Part shown: positions 46,067-54,207 of the stretch, one piece after another
How the letters are laid out: each line of letters starts with the position of its first letter
Position numbering within the stretch: the first letter of the stretch is position 1
DNA from: Anabaena sp. 4-3
GTDB lineage: Bacteria > Cyanobacteriota > Cyanobacteriia > Cyanobacteriales > Nostocaceae
Reading direction: 5' to 3'
DNA length: 64,000 nt
NCBI RefSeq assembly: GCF_001597745.1
Contig: NZ_LUHJ01000065.1
Coordinates: forward strand, 35,054 to 99,053
Made by a program: the position numbers and the translations under genes
Notes under the pieces: model-generated
What the model was told of the DNA's origin: nothing
Databases searched by the model: none
What the model saw: the letters and a program-made list of their open reading frames with translations, nothing else

Positions 46067-46897
46067 TTAGCCTCCAATCTCCAGTAGAGACATTTCATGA
46101 AACGTCTCTACATTAGACATCTTAGACTTCTGAAATTTTCCGATCATTTGCATCACCTGATCTATTGGTACAGCCCAACTCAAACTAATAATTTGCTGAT
46201 GTAAATTTTCCTGTGCTTGCGAACCATCAACAAATACAGAGGGAACATCCCATACAGGATAAGCGTGCATTCCGTTCACACCAACAACTTCACCCCTTTT
46301 ATTCAACAAAGCCCCTCCACTCATCCCTTTTTCTAGACGGTTGGTATATCCGACTTGATAGCCTTCCTCTAAAGGTTTTTCTAATACTAGAGATACTTTA
46401 CCTCTAGTCAACAAAAATTTAATTTCCTGCGGTTTTTCCTCCACAGTAAACCCAGCAACAAATACTTCCTCCCCCACTTTTGGCGAAGCACCCAACGCCG
46501 CTACAGAATAGGCTTTTTTAAGACTGGTAAATTGCAGTATTGCCAAATCATAACCGTGAAAATTCACATTCTTTTGTATGTCTGCTTGATAAATGTGACC
46601 ATCTGGTGTTTGAATGTGATAGGGCGGATTATCTGCTCTCAGAACGTGGGCATTAGTTAATACTGTATAAACTGAATTTTGCGTATTTAATAATATTCCT
46701 GAACCCAAGAATTCTGTTGATAATATCTTCACAGTAATTGCGGATGCTTTTTCCTGCAACTGTTCTATTGAGAATTGAGTAGGCGGTGGTGTAATGCTAG
46801 TTTTTTCAGCATAAATGCGGCTAGTTTCTGCGGAGGCTGATAGCAAAAGTGACACACCACCAATACAGGCGACAAGTTTTAATATGCGCCAAACCAT
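46067..46897 (-). CDS. Exported trypsin-like serine protease
   Basis: A 276-residue protein with a signal peptide (RILKLVACIGGVSLLLSASA) and a trypsin-like domain: TVLTNAHVL (His), YDLAILQFTS (Asp) and LEKGMSGGALLNKRGEVVGV (Ser). It is a paralogue of the downstream protease but lacks TPR units. Its last codons (NVETFHEMSLLEIGG) come partly from a 28-bp palindrome at 46084-46111. It starts 6 bp after the COP23 gene stop. Periplasmic location is expected. Confidence 0.87.
   Translation of the reverse strand: MVWRILKLVACIGGVSLLLSASAETSRIYAEKTSITPPPTQFSIEQLQEKASAITVKILSTEFLGSGILLNTQNSVYTVLTNAHVLRADNPPYHIQTPDGHIYQADIQKNVNFHGYDLAILQFTSLKKAYSVAALGASPKVGEEVFVAGFTVEEKPQEIKFLLTRGKVSLVLEKPLEEGYQVGYTNRLEKGMSGGALLNKRGEVVGVNGMHAYPVWDVPSVFVDGSQAQENLHQQIISLSWAVPIDQVMQMIGKFQKSKMSNVETFHEMSLLEIGG
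46084..46111. repeat. 28-bp palindrome at the 3' end of a protease gene
   Basis: GTAGAGACATTTCA and TGAAACGTCTCTAC, one mismatch in the arms; same ends and length as 4509, 22651 and 35426. It is read through as codons. Confidence 0.85.
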
Positions 46898-46903
46898 TTT
46901 AAT

Positions 46904-47452
46904 TTAATCTGATTCAACTGTGGCATTATTTATGTAATCCTCGAAGTTAATATTAATTGTGTCGCTAGCACTTTCATGAAGTGTATTACCAGCAGCTAAA
47001 CCCCGACGGTCTAAGAGTCTACGTAGTGTAGCATTGGGATTAATGCCACGTTTGAGAGTAAATAACAAATTGTCATCTGTACAGCGTGAATTTTGGCTAG
47101 TACCAGCACAAACTACAGGTTCACCTCTCAGCATCCCGGTAGTAATATTTTTCAGTGTACCTTTGTCGTTACTTCTTTGAAATCTCTTAGATACTTCTAC
47201 GCAGCGACGTTGAGCAGTCCAAGGTGGTGGAAAGTAAGCGTTAGAAGTCCAACGAATTATTGTGACTTTTCTACCATCTTGAGTGCGGGCAAAGGTGACT
47301 GGTACACCTTGACTTTTACTACAGTAAAAGGTTGCACCTCTAGCGTAGCTTGGTTGGTTGGTTGTTGCAATTGTGGCTAATACTGTCAGGGAAGCTAGGG
47401 TGACGGTTTGTGTCAAAGCTCTAGACACTTGACTAAATAACGGTTGTTTCAT
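46904..47452 (-). CDS. COP23-domain exported protein
   Basis: A 182-residue protein with a signal peptide (TVTLASLTVLATIATTNQPS) and a COP23 domain: TFYCSKSQGVPVTFARTQDG, IIRWTSNAYFPPPWTAQRRC, VSKRFQRSNDKGTLKNIT, VVCAGTSQNSRCTDDNLLFT. COP23 is a circadian-oscillating membrane-associated protein of unicellular cyanobacteria with no known biochemical role. Conserved cysteines (four in the domain) suggest disulfides. It is the first gene of a three-gene operon with two trypsin-like proteases, which suggests it is their substrate, inhibitor or partner. Confidence 0.88.
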   Translation of the reverse strand: MKQPLFSQVSRALTQTVTLASLTVLATIATTNQPSYARGATFYCSKSQGVPVTFARTQDGRKVTIIRWTSNAYFPPPWTAQRRCVEVSKRFQRSNDKGTLKNITTGMLRGEPVVCAGTSQNSRCTDDNLLFTLKRGINPNATLRRLLDRRGLAAGNTLHESASDTININFEDYINNATVESD

Positions 47453-47786
47453 GAATCAAGTAATTTTGGAATATTAATTTAATACTCTTCCCTTATTAAA
47501 TTATACATATACAAGCATTTATGTAATTCGTATATATACTTAGACAAGATTAACCCAGGTTTGGTGATTTTGTTTTGTATGATCATGTTGGAGTATCTGG
47601 GTTAGCAAGAAGCGACTGACTTGATTAACAAAGGTTGAGGGGATGCGATATTGTTAATGGATATCCTGCACCATTCTCAATCACCGTAGGGTGGGCAATT
47701 CCAATTAATTTAATTTACTCTTATGGGCGGTTGTTCGCCGTCATTGATACTATCTATCTATCGCCATTACTAACCAGGCTCTTTGT
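47453..47786. other. Intergenic DNA containing a decayed icd fragment
   Basis: Apart from the icd relic (47539-47660) it has a small repeat CACCATTCTCAATCACCGTAGGGTGGGC (47669-47696) shared, in reverse, with 30577 and 35514. No functional gene seen. Confidence 0.6.
47539..47660 (+). pseudogene. Fragment of icd 3' region
   Basis: About 120 bp resemble icd around 41735-41855: CTTAGACAAGATTAACCC, GTGATTTTGT, GCAAGAAGCG-A-CTGACTTGATTAA and AAAGGTT-G-AGGGGATGCGAT. Translation in the icd frame gives LDKINPG, then a stop in place of Trp (TGGG to TTAG) and a second stop (TTA to TGA). It is same-stranded as icd and 5.7 kb downstream of it. Confidence 0.88.
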
Positions 47787-48362
47787 ATGGTTATCAGTCC
47801 TTTGACATTAAAATTAGACACCGTTCACCTCACCGATGAACAGTTCTATCAGTTATGTCAAAATAACCGGGAGTTTCAATTTGAACGCACATCTACCGGA
47901 GAATTAATTATTATGCCACCTGTGGGTGGAGAAAGTGGCAATCGAGAAGCAGATTTAATTATTGATTTAGGAATTTGGAATCGTCAAACTCGACTCGGTT
48001 ATACTTTTAGTTCTTCTACTATATTTAAATTACCAAATGGTGCTGACCGTTCTCCTGATGCAGCTTGGATTAAAAAAGAACGTTGGGAAGCTTTAACTCC
48101 TGAACAAAAATGTAAATTTCCCCCTATTGCGCCGGATTTTATCATTGAATTAAGGTCAGCAACAGATGATTTAGAAACTCTGCGTCAGAAAATGCAAGAA
48201 TATCTGGATGCGGGGGTAAAATTGGGATGGTTGATAAATCCTCAACAGCAGCAAGTTGAAGTTTATCGTTTAGGACAAGATGTGGAATTGCGAAATTTGC
48301 CTACAGCGTTATCGGGTGAAGATGTATTACCAGGATTTGGTTTGAGTATACCTTTGTATTGA
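47787..48362 (+). CDS. Uma2 family (DUF820) putative endonuclease
   Basis: A 191-residue member of the Uma2/DUF820 family, which has a PD-(D/E)XK nuclease-like fold and is greatly expanded in cyanobacteria; activity in the cell is not established. Family segments: FQFERTSTGELIIMPPVGGE, ADRSPDAAWIKKERW (Asp), PDFIIELRSATDDLETLRQK (Glu and following basic residues) and EYLDAGVKLGWLINPQQQQV. It has no nearby partner. Confidence 0.92.
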   Translation: MVISPLTLKLDTVHLTDEQFYQLCQNNREFQFERTSTGELIIMPPVGGESGNREADLIIDLGIWNRQTRLGYTFSSSTIFKLPNGADRSPDAAWIKKERWEALTPEQKCKFPPIAPDFIIELRSATDDLETLRQKMQEYLDAGVKLGWLINPQQQQVEVYRLGQDVELRNLPTALSGEDVLPGFGLSIPLY

Positions 48363-48444
48363 GGTTGGAAAGAGTTGATTTTTAAACGCGGAGGAACGCG
48401 GAGGTAAACGCGGAGGAGCGCGGAGTTTGTTTGAGAGTGATGTA

Positions 48445-49182
48445 TTAGAGGGGTTTTTGGGTGGGTGTTCCTACAGTGCGGGGAAATTTAGCTGGTGTGG
48501 TGGCAATTTTTCGCAGGTGAAGACAGTGGCGAATGCTATGGGTGAGGGGTGTGGAGAAGTTTTCAATTGCTTCTATTTCTCCACCTAGTTGTATGACTGC
48601 ATTTTGCAAGGTTTGAGTTTCTTCTTCTGTCCATGTACCACGATAAATTATTGCTAAACCACCTTGTTTGAGTAATGGTAGTGTGTATTCGGCGCAAACT
48701 GACGCATTACTAACTGCGCGAATTAATGCTATATCATATTGTTGACGGTGCTGGGTTTGTTGTCCGATTTCTTCGGCTCTACTAACTAGGGTTTTGGCGT
48801 TAGTTAGGGCAAGTTTATCTAATATTGTGTCGATAAAGTTAATCTTTTTGCGGGTGGAATCTACTAGGGTAATTGTAGAGTTAGGTGCAACTATGGCAAT
48901 GGGTACACCAGGAAAACCTGCACCTGTACCAATATCAATTACAGATGCACCTTCTTCAAGTGATGAAATAAGTTTTTGCTGTGGTGCAATTCCCCGCAAT
49001 GAATCCCATAGATGTTTTTCCCAAAATTCTTGAGGTTCAGTGATACGAGTTAAGTTTAACTGGCGATTTCCTTCTAAAATTAATTCATAAAGCTGTTGAA
49101 ATTTCGCTTGCTGTTCTTCGGTAGGTTGCCAATTAAGAGTTTCTTGCCAAATTTCTGCCATTCCTGGCAATGTGTTAGTCAT
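48445..49182 (-). CDS. rsmG: 16S rRNA (guanine527-N7)-methyltransferase RsmG
   Basis: A 245-residue SAM-dependent methyltransferase that modifies G527 of 16S rRNA. It starts MTNTLPGMAEIWQETLNWQP, has NRQLNLTRITEPQEFWEKHL, the SAM loop VIDIGTGAGFPGVPIAIV, VDSTRKKINFIDTILDKL and the conserved ALIRAVSNA (R-A motif). The C-terminal HCLHLRKIATTPAKFPRTVG and TPTQKPL is the usual RsmG tail. Its start codon lies next to an ATTCAAAATTC repeat. Loss of RsmG gives low-level streptomycin resistance in other bacteria. Confidence 0.95.
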   Translation of the reverse strand: MTNTLPGMAEIWQETLNWQPTEEQQAKFQQLYELILEGNRQLNLTRITEPQEFWEKHLWDSLRGIAPQQKLISSLEEGASVIDIGTGAGFPGVPIAIVAPNSTITLVDSTRKKINFIDTILDKLALTNAKTLVSRAEEIGQQTQHRQQYDIALIRAVSNASVCAEYTLPLLKQGGLAIIYRGTWTEEETQTLQNAVIQLGGEIEAIENFSTPLTHSIRHCLHLRKIATTPAKFPRTVGTPTQKPL

Positions 49183-49252
49183 TATATCAATTCAAAATTC
49201 AAAATTCAAAATTCAAAATTAAAGAATTGTGGGGTAAAAATCTCCTCTACCC

Positions 49253-49290
49253 CCCAGTCCCCAGTCCCCAGTCCCCAGTCCCCAGTCCCT
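49253..49290. repeat. CCCCAGT heptamer repeat
   Basis: Five head-to-tail CCCCAGT units, next to the 3' end of the ATPase gene. The same heptamer type occurs at 40395-40447 and 34925-34955. Confidence 0.85.
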
Positions 49291-49294
49291 TATC

Positions 49295-49969
49295 TCATAC
49301 CGCAGCTTGGGGTTCTTTGACTTTCGCTTCTAATACTGCGGGTTCTACTGACTCTAGTTCACCGTGGTTCAGTGTCCAACAACGGTCGGCGATCGCCAGC
49401 ATATCCCCGGCATCATGTGTTACTACTAATAGTGTCCAGTCTTGTTTGAGTTTGGCTAATAAATTTACCAATTGCCGTCGCATTGACCAGTCTAACCCGG
49501 CTGTCGGTTCATCTAACAATAATAAGTTGGGTTGGCGTATCAGTTGCACCGCTAAGGCTAAACGTCGTTGCTGCCCTCCACTTAAAGCATGAGGTGCCGC
49601 AGACAATGATAAATGCTCTAATCCTACCTCGCTTAATGCTTGTCTGACACGCTCAGTTCCTAGTTCGGGATGTCCTAAACGCAGTTCTTCTAAAATCGTA
49701 CCACCGCAAAAGTGTCTTTCTGGAAACTGAAATACTAAGCCAGCTAATTGTTGCAACTGTTCTGATATAAGTTCTTGTTCTCGCCAAAAAACCGCGCCTG
49801 ATGTGGGTTCAGCTAGTCCAGATAATATCTCTAGTAAGGTACTTTTACCAGAACCACTAGGGCCGATAATCAATCCTAGCTGTTGGGGTGGTAATTCCAA
49901 GTTCACAGATTTGAGAATCGCTGTTGGGCAAGCTGTGGGATGATAAGTTAAATTTCTGAGATAGAGCAT
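49295..49969 (-). CDS. ECF-like ABC transporter ATPase
   Basis: A 224-residue ATPase: Walker A IIGPSGSGKSTLLEILSGL, Q-loop LVFQFPERHFCGGTI (the F-P-x-x-Q/H-F type seen in energy-coupling factor ATPases), signature LSGGQQRRLALAVQL, Walker B LLLLDEPTAGLDWSMR, H-loop VVTHDAGDM. It resembles the cyanobacterial homologue of plant ABCI11, a plastid protein linked to metal homeostasis; that link is from family knowledge only. No membrane component lies nearby. Confidence 0.85.
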   Translation of the reverse strand: MLYLRNLTYHPTACPTAILKSVNLELPPQQLGLIIGPSGSGKSTLLEILSGLAEPTSGAVFWREQELISEQLQQLAGLVFQFPERHFCGGTILEELRLGHPELGTERVRQALSEVGLEHLSLSAAPHALSGGQQRRLALAVQLIRQPNLLLLDEPTAGLDWSMRRQLVNLLAKLKQDWTLLVVTHDAGDMLAIADRCWTLNHGELESVEPAVLEAKVKEPQAAV

Positions 49970-50290
49970 TTGTTAAGATTACCAAAAATTTGGCGCAGAA
50001 CTCACTAATTAAGATTAACTACAACTAGAACCACTGGAAAATTCGGCAAGGGTTCATAGAACATTATTCATGAAATTCCCATTTCAGCAGTCAGAATCAT
50101 CTTTCTTTTATTATTGTGGCAAATTTACTTATGATTAATCGCTACAAATCATCAGGGAACTTGTAAAACTGACTCAAGTCTAATTGATTTGTGTATTGTA
50201 AACGCACAATACGCATTTTTTAGTGGCTTCTCTAGCATATTTTAAGTAGTAGATAAAACAATTTCAACCGCAATTTTTCTGAGGCTGGTA
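49970..50290. other. Divergent intergenic spacer
   Basis: No gene seen. It should hold promoters for both flanking genes. An AT-rich stretch with GTGTATTGTAAACGCACAATACGC (50190-50213) includes the inverted repeat GTATTGT/ACAATAC (50192-50211), a possible operator of unknown regulator. Confidence 0.4.
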
Positions 50291-51229
50291 ATGACTAAAA
50301 AGTTTTTTGATTCTCCAAGGCGGAGACTTCCCCAACTAACAAGGCTAGCGCAAATGACTGTAGGCGTGGCGATCGCTCTCAATTTAGGAGTAAATCCCAC
50401 TCTCGCCGGTGATCCCTTCCGCACTAATGCACCTCGTAAAATTGGCGACAATACAGAAGCAGCTTTTAAAGCAGTTTTTTACAATGGCGATTATCTAGCC
50501 GCACAGCGTTATCTCCAACAAGCAGCCTCAACCGAATCAGATGAACCTTTAGTTTATGCGATGAAGGCTTCTCTAGCTTACATTAATGGAGATTTGGCAG
50601 GTCTAGATAATTACAGCCGCAAAACTCTAGCAACTGGACAGAAATTATTGACTAATGACAACTTACGTGGTAGTATATACACTGCCGTAGGTCATTTTTT
50701 AGAAGGTGCAGTTGATCTCACCCGTGAAGGAACAATCAAAGGCGCACCCAAAGCGTTGAGTCGGCTAAGACAAGTTTATCAATATTTAGAGCAAGCAGAA
50801 GCGATTTCACCTCAAGACCCTGAATTGAATTTAATCAAGGGTTACATGGATTTGATGCTGGCGGTGAGTTTACCCTTTGCGAGTCCAGATGAAGCTATTG
50901 CACGGTTAGAAAACAATGCTGCACCTGAGTATTTAGCAGTGCGGGGAATTGCGATCGCCTATCGAGATTTGAAACAATACTCTCAAGCTTTACGTTACGC
51001 TAACCGTGCCTTAAAAGTTGCACCAGGCAACCCAGAGTTGTATTATTTAAAAGCGCAAATACTCAAAGAACAGGGTAAACAAGCTAAAAGTCAGCAATTA
51101 ATCCAAGATGCGATCGCTAACTTTGACAAAGCCTTAACCAAAAAATCTCAACTCCCCAAAGAGTTGGTTAAACAAATTGAACGCGAACGCAAGAGTGCTG
51201 TTAATAGTTTAAACCTATCAAGTAGATGA
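50291..51229 (+). CDS. Sll0314/Alr1548-type TPR protein
   Basis: A 312-residue exported protein. The N-terminal signal (LTRLAQMTVGVAIALNLGVN, cleavage near TLAGD) precedes conserved RTNAPRKIGDNTEAAFKAVF and YNGDYLAAQRYLQQA. Helical repeats continue (PLVYAMKASLAYINGDLAGL; EAISPQDPELNLIKGYMDLM; YSQALRYANRALKVAPGNPE). The C-terminus is basic and coiled-coil-like. The family is conserved in cyanobacteria without a known function. It is followed by repeat tracts and then DUF3531, which shares its strand. Confidence 0.85.
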   Translation: MTKKFFDSPRRRLPQLTRLAQMTVGVAIALNLGVNPTLAGDPFRTNAPRKIGDNTEAAFKAVFYNGDYLAAQRYLQQAASTESDEPLVYAMKASLAYINGDLAGLDNYSRKTLATGQKLLTNDNLRGSIYTAVGHFLEGAVDLTREGTIKGAPKALSRLRQVYQYLEQAEAISPQDPELNLIKGYMDLMLAVSLPFASPDEAIARLENNAAPEYLAVRGIAIAYRDLKQYSQALRYANRALKVAPGNPELYYLKAQILKEQGKQAKSQQLIQDAIANFDKALTKKSQLPKELVKQIERERKSAVNSLNLSSR

Positions 51230-51235
51230 AGGCAA

Positions 51236-51341
51236 GCAGGGGGATGAGGGAGATGAGGAAGATGAGGGGGATGAGGGGGTGCAGGAGAGAAAAGCTAATA
51301 ACTAATGACTAATAACTAATGACTAATGACTAATGACTAAT
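51236..51341. repeat. GATGAGGGG tract and heptamer tract before DUF3531
   Basis: A GATGAGGGA/GATGAGGAA 9-mer tract (51236-51282) and six CTAATAA/CTAATGA heptamers (51295-51341) run into the start codon at 51342. Confidence 0.88.
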
Positions 51342-51794
51342 ATGCACATTCAATTTCGTGAATTTAATCCGTTTGATGTTTGGATTTGGGTGAAGTTTAG
51401 TACAATCCCTTCGGAACATGAAAGAAAATATGTAGAAGAGGTGTTTAATTCTTGGTTTTACTTAGGTAAATTAGGTGGATTTAACGCCGAAAATCTGCAA
51501 GTTCAGGAAACTGGACTCGATTTAAGTTATATGGATTATGACGCTCAAGGCTATGATAAAAGCTTACTGGCACTCATGCACAACATGGGTGAATTTGAGT
51601 ATGATGGACAATGGGCGCGTTGTTGGTTTGACTTAGGAACAAGTGATGCGATCGCTTTAGATATTTTAATCAATGCTCTCACCCAACTCAGTCAAGAATA
51701 CGTCACCATTGAACAATTGTATATTGGCGGCGAAAATGAAGATTGGCCAGTCGTAGATAGTGACACCCGCGCTTACTCCATTTACGATAATTAA
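51342..51794 (+). CDS. DUF3531 family protein
   Basis: A 150-residue protein starting at the ATG at 51342; an ATG 9 bp earlier (51333) belongs to the heptamer repeat. The DUF3531 pattern is strong: HIQFREFNPFDVWIWVKFST, EHERKYVEEVFNSWFYLGKL, LDLSYMDYDAQGYDKSLLAL, MHNMGEFEYDGQWARCWFDL. The family is found in cyanobacteria and plastid-bearing plants and has no known activity. It ends 8 bp before the Nudix gene, so they are one transcript. Confidence 0.9.
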   Translation: MHIQFREFNPFDVWIWVKFSTIPSEHERKYVEEVFNSWFYLGKLGGFNAENLQVQETGLDLSYMDYDAQGYDKSLLALMHNMGEFEYDGQWARCWFDLGTSDAIALDILINALTQLSQEYVTIEQLYIGGENEDWPVVDSDTRAYSIYDN

Positions 51795-51802
51795 TCACAT
51801 AA

Positions 51803-52234
51803 ATGAGTAAAGAAAGTATGATCAGGGTGATAGCATTGGGACTAATTCAGCATGAACAAAGAATTTTTGTATCTCAAGGTTATGACCCTGTAAAACAATC
51901 AACATTTTACCGTGCTTTGGGTGGTGGTGTTGACTTTGGCGAAACTAGCTTACAAGCTTTAAAAAGAGAATTTCAAGAAGAAATTCAAGCCGAGTTAACT
52001 AATATTCGCTACTTAGGTTGTATAGAAAATATATTTATATACAATGGTAGACAAGGACATGAAATAATTCAACTTTATCAATGCGATTTCGCTGATGCTA
52101 AATTTTATCAGTTAGAAAGTTTAGTATTTTCTGAGTCTGAACATCATCAGCATACAGCACTGTGGATAGATATTGCTCGGTTTAAATCTGGTGAACTCAC
52201 ATTAGTACCAGGAGAATTTTTTAATTATTTGTGA
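51803..52234 (+). CDS. Nudix hydrolase
   Basis: A 143-residue Nudix protein. The Nudix box is nearly complete: GGGVDFGETSLQALKREFQE with E-I-Q after it (G-x5-E-x7-R-E-F-Q-E-E; only the final Gly is replaced by Gln). Unlike NrtR of this window, the catalytic glutamates are kept, so hydrolase activity on a nucleoside diphosphate derivative is likely. No additional domain; substrate unknown. It lies 8 bp after DUF3531 in the same operon. Confidence 0.9.
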   Translation: MSKESMIRVIALGLIQHEQRIFVSQGYDPVKQSTFYRALGGGVDFGETSLQALKREFQEEIQAELTNIRYLGCIENIFIYNGRQGHEIIQLYQCDFADAKFYQLESLVFSESEHHQHTALWIDIARFKSGELTLVPGEFFNYL

Positions 52235-52376
52235 TATCTAGTTATATAGTGATTGGTAAAGGCGTGAATTAAACGTAGCATTCCCAATTAATAAAAAGTT
52301 CGTAGTAAGGACTTTAGTCCTTATTTTCTTAGCAAGTTTCGTAGTTAAGCACTTCCAGATAAAAAATCTCCAAAAT

Positions 52377-52441
52377 GTAGGGTGCGTCAGTACGATAAAC
52401 CCTGGCTATACCAAGAAAATCTTCATCCTGACGCACCCTAC
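52377..52441. repeat. Palindromic element, GTAGGGTGCGTCAG family (third copy)
   Basis: GTAGGGTGCGTCAG (52377-52390) and its exact reverse complement (52428-52441) surround 37 bp. It lies in the spacer between the Nudix gene and the RelE-like pair, with GTAGTAAGGACTTTAGTCC at about 52310. Confidence 0.88.
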
Positions 52442-52476
52442 TAACTAACTTTAGTCCTTATTTTCTTAACACTAAA

Positions 52477-52809
52477 CTACTCATATCTATATTTTTTCGA
52501 TTTAATCACTTCAATCACATCATCATGACGTTGACCTTCGATAATGTCACTTAAATGAATTTTACCTTCAATATATTGTAAATGAATCCGCCAGCCAGAT
52601 AACTTATCAATATCAGCACGGTATATTGCTTGTTTAATTCCCTTCACTTTACGCAGTCTTGTCTTGGGAAAATTTCTAGTTCTATGACATTCATTATCTT
52701 CTAATTCAGCCAAAGCTTCTAGAAAATCTATTTTGAGATTATCTGGTAAAATCTCCATAGCTTCGTGGATAACACCATGCTCATCTAAGAGGGGTTTAAT
52801 CCGTGACAT
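52477..52809 (-). CDS. RelE-superfamily-like protein, 110 residues
   Basis: The C-terminal half (KGIKQAIYRADIDKLSGWRI, then HLQYIEGKIHLSDIIEGQRH and VIEVIKSKKYRYE) has the strand order and basic tail of the RelE/ParE toxin fold. The N-terminal half is helical (AMEILPDNLKIDFLEALAEL). Its ATG overlaps the stop of the preceding gene by one base (TAATG), so it is translationally coupled. No separate small antitoxin gene is seen. A toxin role is an inference from fold pattern only. Confidence 0.65.
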   Translation of the reverse strand: MSRIKPLLDEHGVIHEAMEILPDNLKIDFLEALAELEDNECHRTRNFPKTRLRKVKGIKQAIYRADIDKLSGWRIHLQYIEGKIHLSDIIEGQRHDDVIEVIKSKKYRYE

Positions 52810-53195
52810 TAACTAGAAATTACCTCAATTTCTCGGCATTTAACGCTAAAGTCTTGGTAGAGAGACTCGGCAACTGAACTATATGCTTTGCAAGCATCTT
52901 CAGTGTTGACAACCCTGAATAATGTTATTACTGTTGTATCAAAAATTGGGTCATCGTCAATAGTTACTATTAATCTGATATCTTTATTGATAATTAAGGC
53001 ATAAAGAGAAGAATCAAAATCATCACTCAGCTTAATTTCTTTCAGTTTAAAAGCTTGATTTTCTAAAATACTGCGGTTTTTTGATAGTAACTCAACATAA
53101 CGGTTGAGTTTTTTAATAATTTTAAATTTATCTTTATTGCTAAATTTATCTAAATCTTGTTCAAATTCCTTCGTAGATTCAATAAGTATTTCCAT
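52809..53195 (-). CDS. RelE-like protein, 128 residues
   Basis: Begins MEILIESTKEFEQDLDKFSN, DKFKIIKKLNRYVELL, a start typical of RelE/HigB-type proteins, and has SLYALIINKDIRLIVTIDDD and TTVITLFRVVNTEDA in the beta-sheet region. A helical extension (YSSVAESLYQDFSVKCREIE) follows. It is the first gene of a two-gene unit; the second overlaps by one base. Family assignment is from pattern and moderate. It is not paired with a recognisable antitoxin. Confidence 0.65.
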   Translation of the reverse strand: MEILIESTKEFEQDLDKFSNKDKFKIIKKLNRYVELLSKNRSILENQAFKLKEIKLSDDFDSSLYALIINKDIRLIVTIDDDPIFDTTVITLFRVVNTEDACKAYSSVAESLYQDFSVKCREIEVISS

Positions 53196-53565
53196 TTAGA
53201 TGCTTCCATCAGCGAAATCTAAAATCCACTTACAATTTAACTCATAAATATAAATAATAGAAGTATTTTAAGTTGAGTTATTCCCAGTTAAATTTTAACA
53301 GCGATCGCCTTGATAAATCAGTTAAAATATCGTTGTATTTAGTATAGGTTAGCCTTTACAGTTTTTAGTGCAATTACAGGCGGTACGCTGGTTTGGCTGG
53401 TGAGACAGCCTCCTGTAGAACGTTAAATTTATCAATGGGTATCATGTATTGCCTATGAGATAAATCAGGTGCGTTACTGCGTTAACACACCCTACGCAAG
53501 AATACTAAAATTATCACAAGCAATGTCTGGAGACAATCAGGACAGCTTCTAAGCATTTGGTATGT
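53196..53565. other. Intergenic DNA with small relics
   Basis: No intact gene. A short open piece (53352-53427, + strand, LAFTVFSAITGGTLVWLVRQ) looks like the end of a lost membrane protein gene, but a stop lies just upstream. A GGTGCGTTACTGCG...ACACACCCTACG stretch (53470-53500) resembles a degraded copy of the GTAGGGTGCGTCAG element. Confidence 0.45.
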
Positions 53566-53883
53566 TTAACTAATTCGCCCCTGCAACCAAGCCTGTAAAT
53601 CAGCTACACTGCTAAAATCTAGCAACGCTTCCCCCAACTCTTCCAGCATGGGTAATTGCAAACCCGCAACCACAGAAAGCACATCTTGGGGGATTTCTCC
53701 CAATCGCTTCGTTAGCTGTCGGATAATAATATTAGCCGTCGCTTCTCGTCCTTCCTCTCGTCCTTCTTCCTTAATTTCTCGATAAACCCTTGTTTGTTTC
53801 AGTGTGATGTCTAACATTGACTCCACCTCCGCGCGACTTAGTTGCTCAAAACGGTGAAAATATGCCTCAACATGATGCGTAGG
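53566..53883 (-). pseudogene. C-terminal fragment of a Rpn/PD-(D/E)XK transposase-like nuclease (DUF4351)
   Basis: The frame EAYFHRFEQLSRAEVESMLD, EQTRVYREIKEEG-type repeats (REEGREATANII) and the DUF4351-like end IIRQLTKRLGEIPQDVLSVV match the C-terminal third of the Rpn-type nuclease family abundant in Nostocales. The nuclease domain is missing. The upstream frame is closed by a stop within a palindrome (53875-53897), exactly where homology ends. An 86-codon open frame from 53826 remains but is unlikely to be functional. Confidence 0.8.
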
Positions 53884-53897
53884 CGTAGCCTACGCAT
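53875..53897. repeat. Palindrome at the truncation point
   Basis: ATGCGTAGGC-GTA-GCCTACGCAT, perfect 10-bp arms. Similar GCGTAGCCTACGC units are widespread in Nostoc genomes. Confidence 0.85.
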
Positions 53898-53901
53898 AAA
53901 A

Positions 53902-54207
53902 TTACTTACCGCCGTAGAAAAAGGCAATTTCTTTTTCCTTCAGGGGTGCGAAACCTGCGTCTGCTAGTAATTGCTCTAGTTCTGCTTGGGGGATATGTTT
54001 GGCACCGATGCGGACAATACGAGAACGCATAGTATTAGATACACCACTACGTTGTCTGTTTGCTTCTAATGCCATGACTTTGTTGTATAGGTCTAGCTTG
54101 GCAGTAGGAATTGGCGTACCATCAAAATCGATGCCTTTAGCGATCGCTTCATCAATAGCATCAGCACCCTTAGTAGTGGAATTTACTTCTTGAGTTTCAG
54201 CAGACAT
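53902..54207 (-). CDS. Conserved cyanobacterial small protein (DUF4090-like)
   Basis: A 101-residue soluble protein. ADAIDEAIAKGIDFDGTPIP, TAKLDLYNKVMALEANRQRS, GVSNTMRSRIVRIGAKHIPQ and the end KEKEIAFFYGGK are a strongly conserved pattern that I recall as DUF4090 of cyanobacteria; the number is from memory. It may be a ribosome- or photosystem-associated accessory, but nothing in the sequence shows its role. It has its own promoter region to the right and lies between a pseudogene and a small membrane protein gene. Confidence 0.8.
   Translation of the reverse strand: MSAETQEVNSTTKGADAIDEAIAKGIDFDGTPIPTAKLDLYNKVMALEANRQRSGVSNTMRSRIVRIGAKHIPQAELEQLLADAGFAPLKEKEIAFFYGGK

Noticed and set aside
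53352..53427. Possible small membrane protein LAFTVFSAITGGTLVWLVRQ
   Set aside because: A stop codon lies directly upstream and there is no start codon; at most it is a relic of a lost gene.
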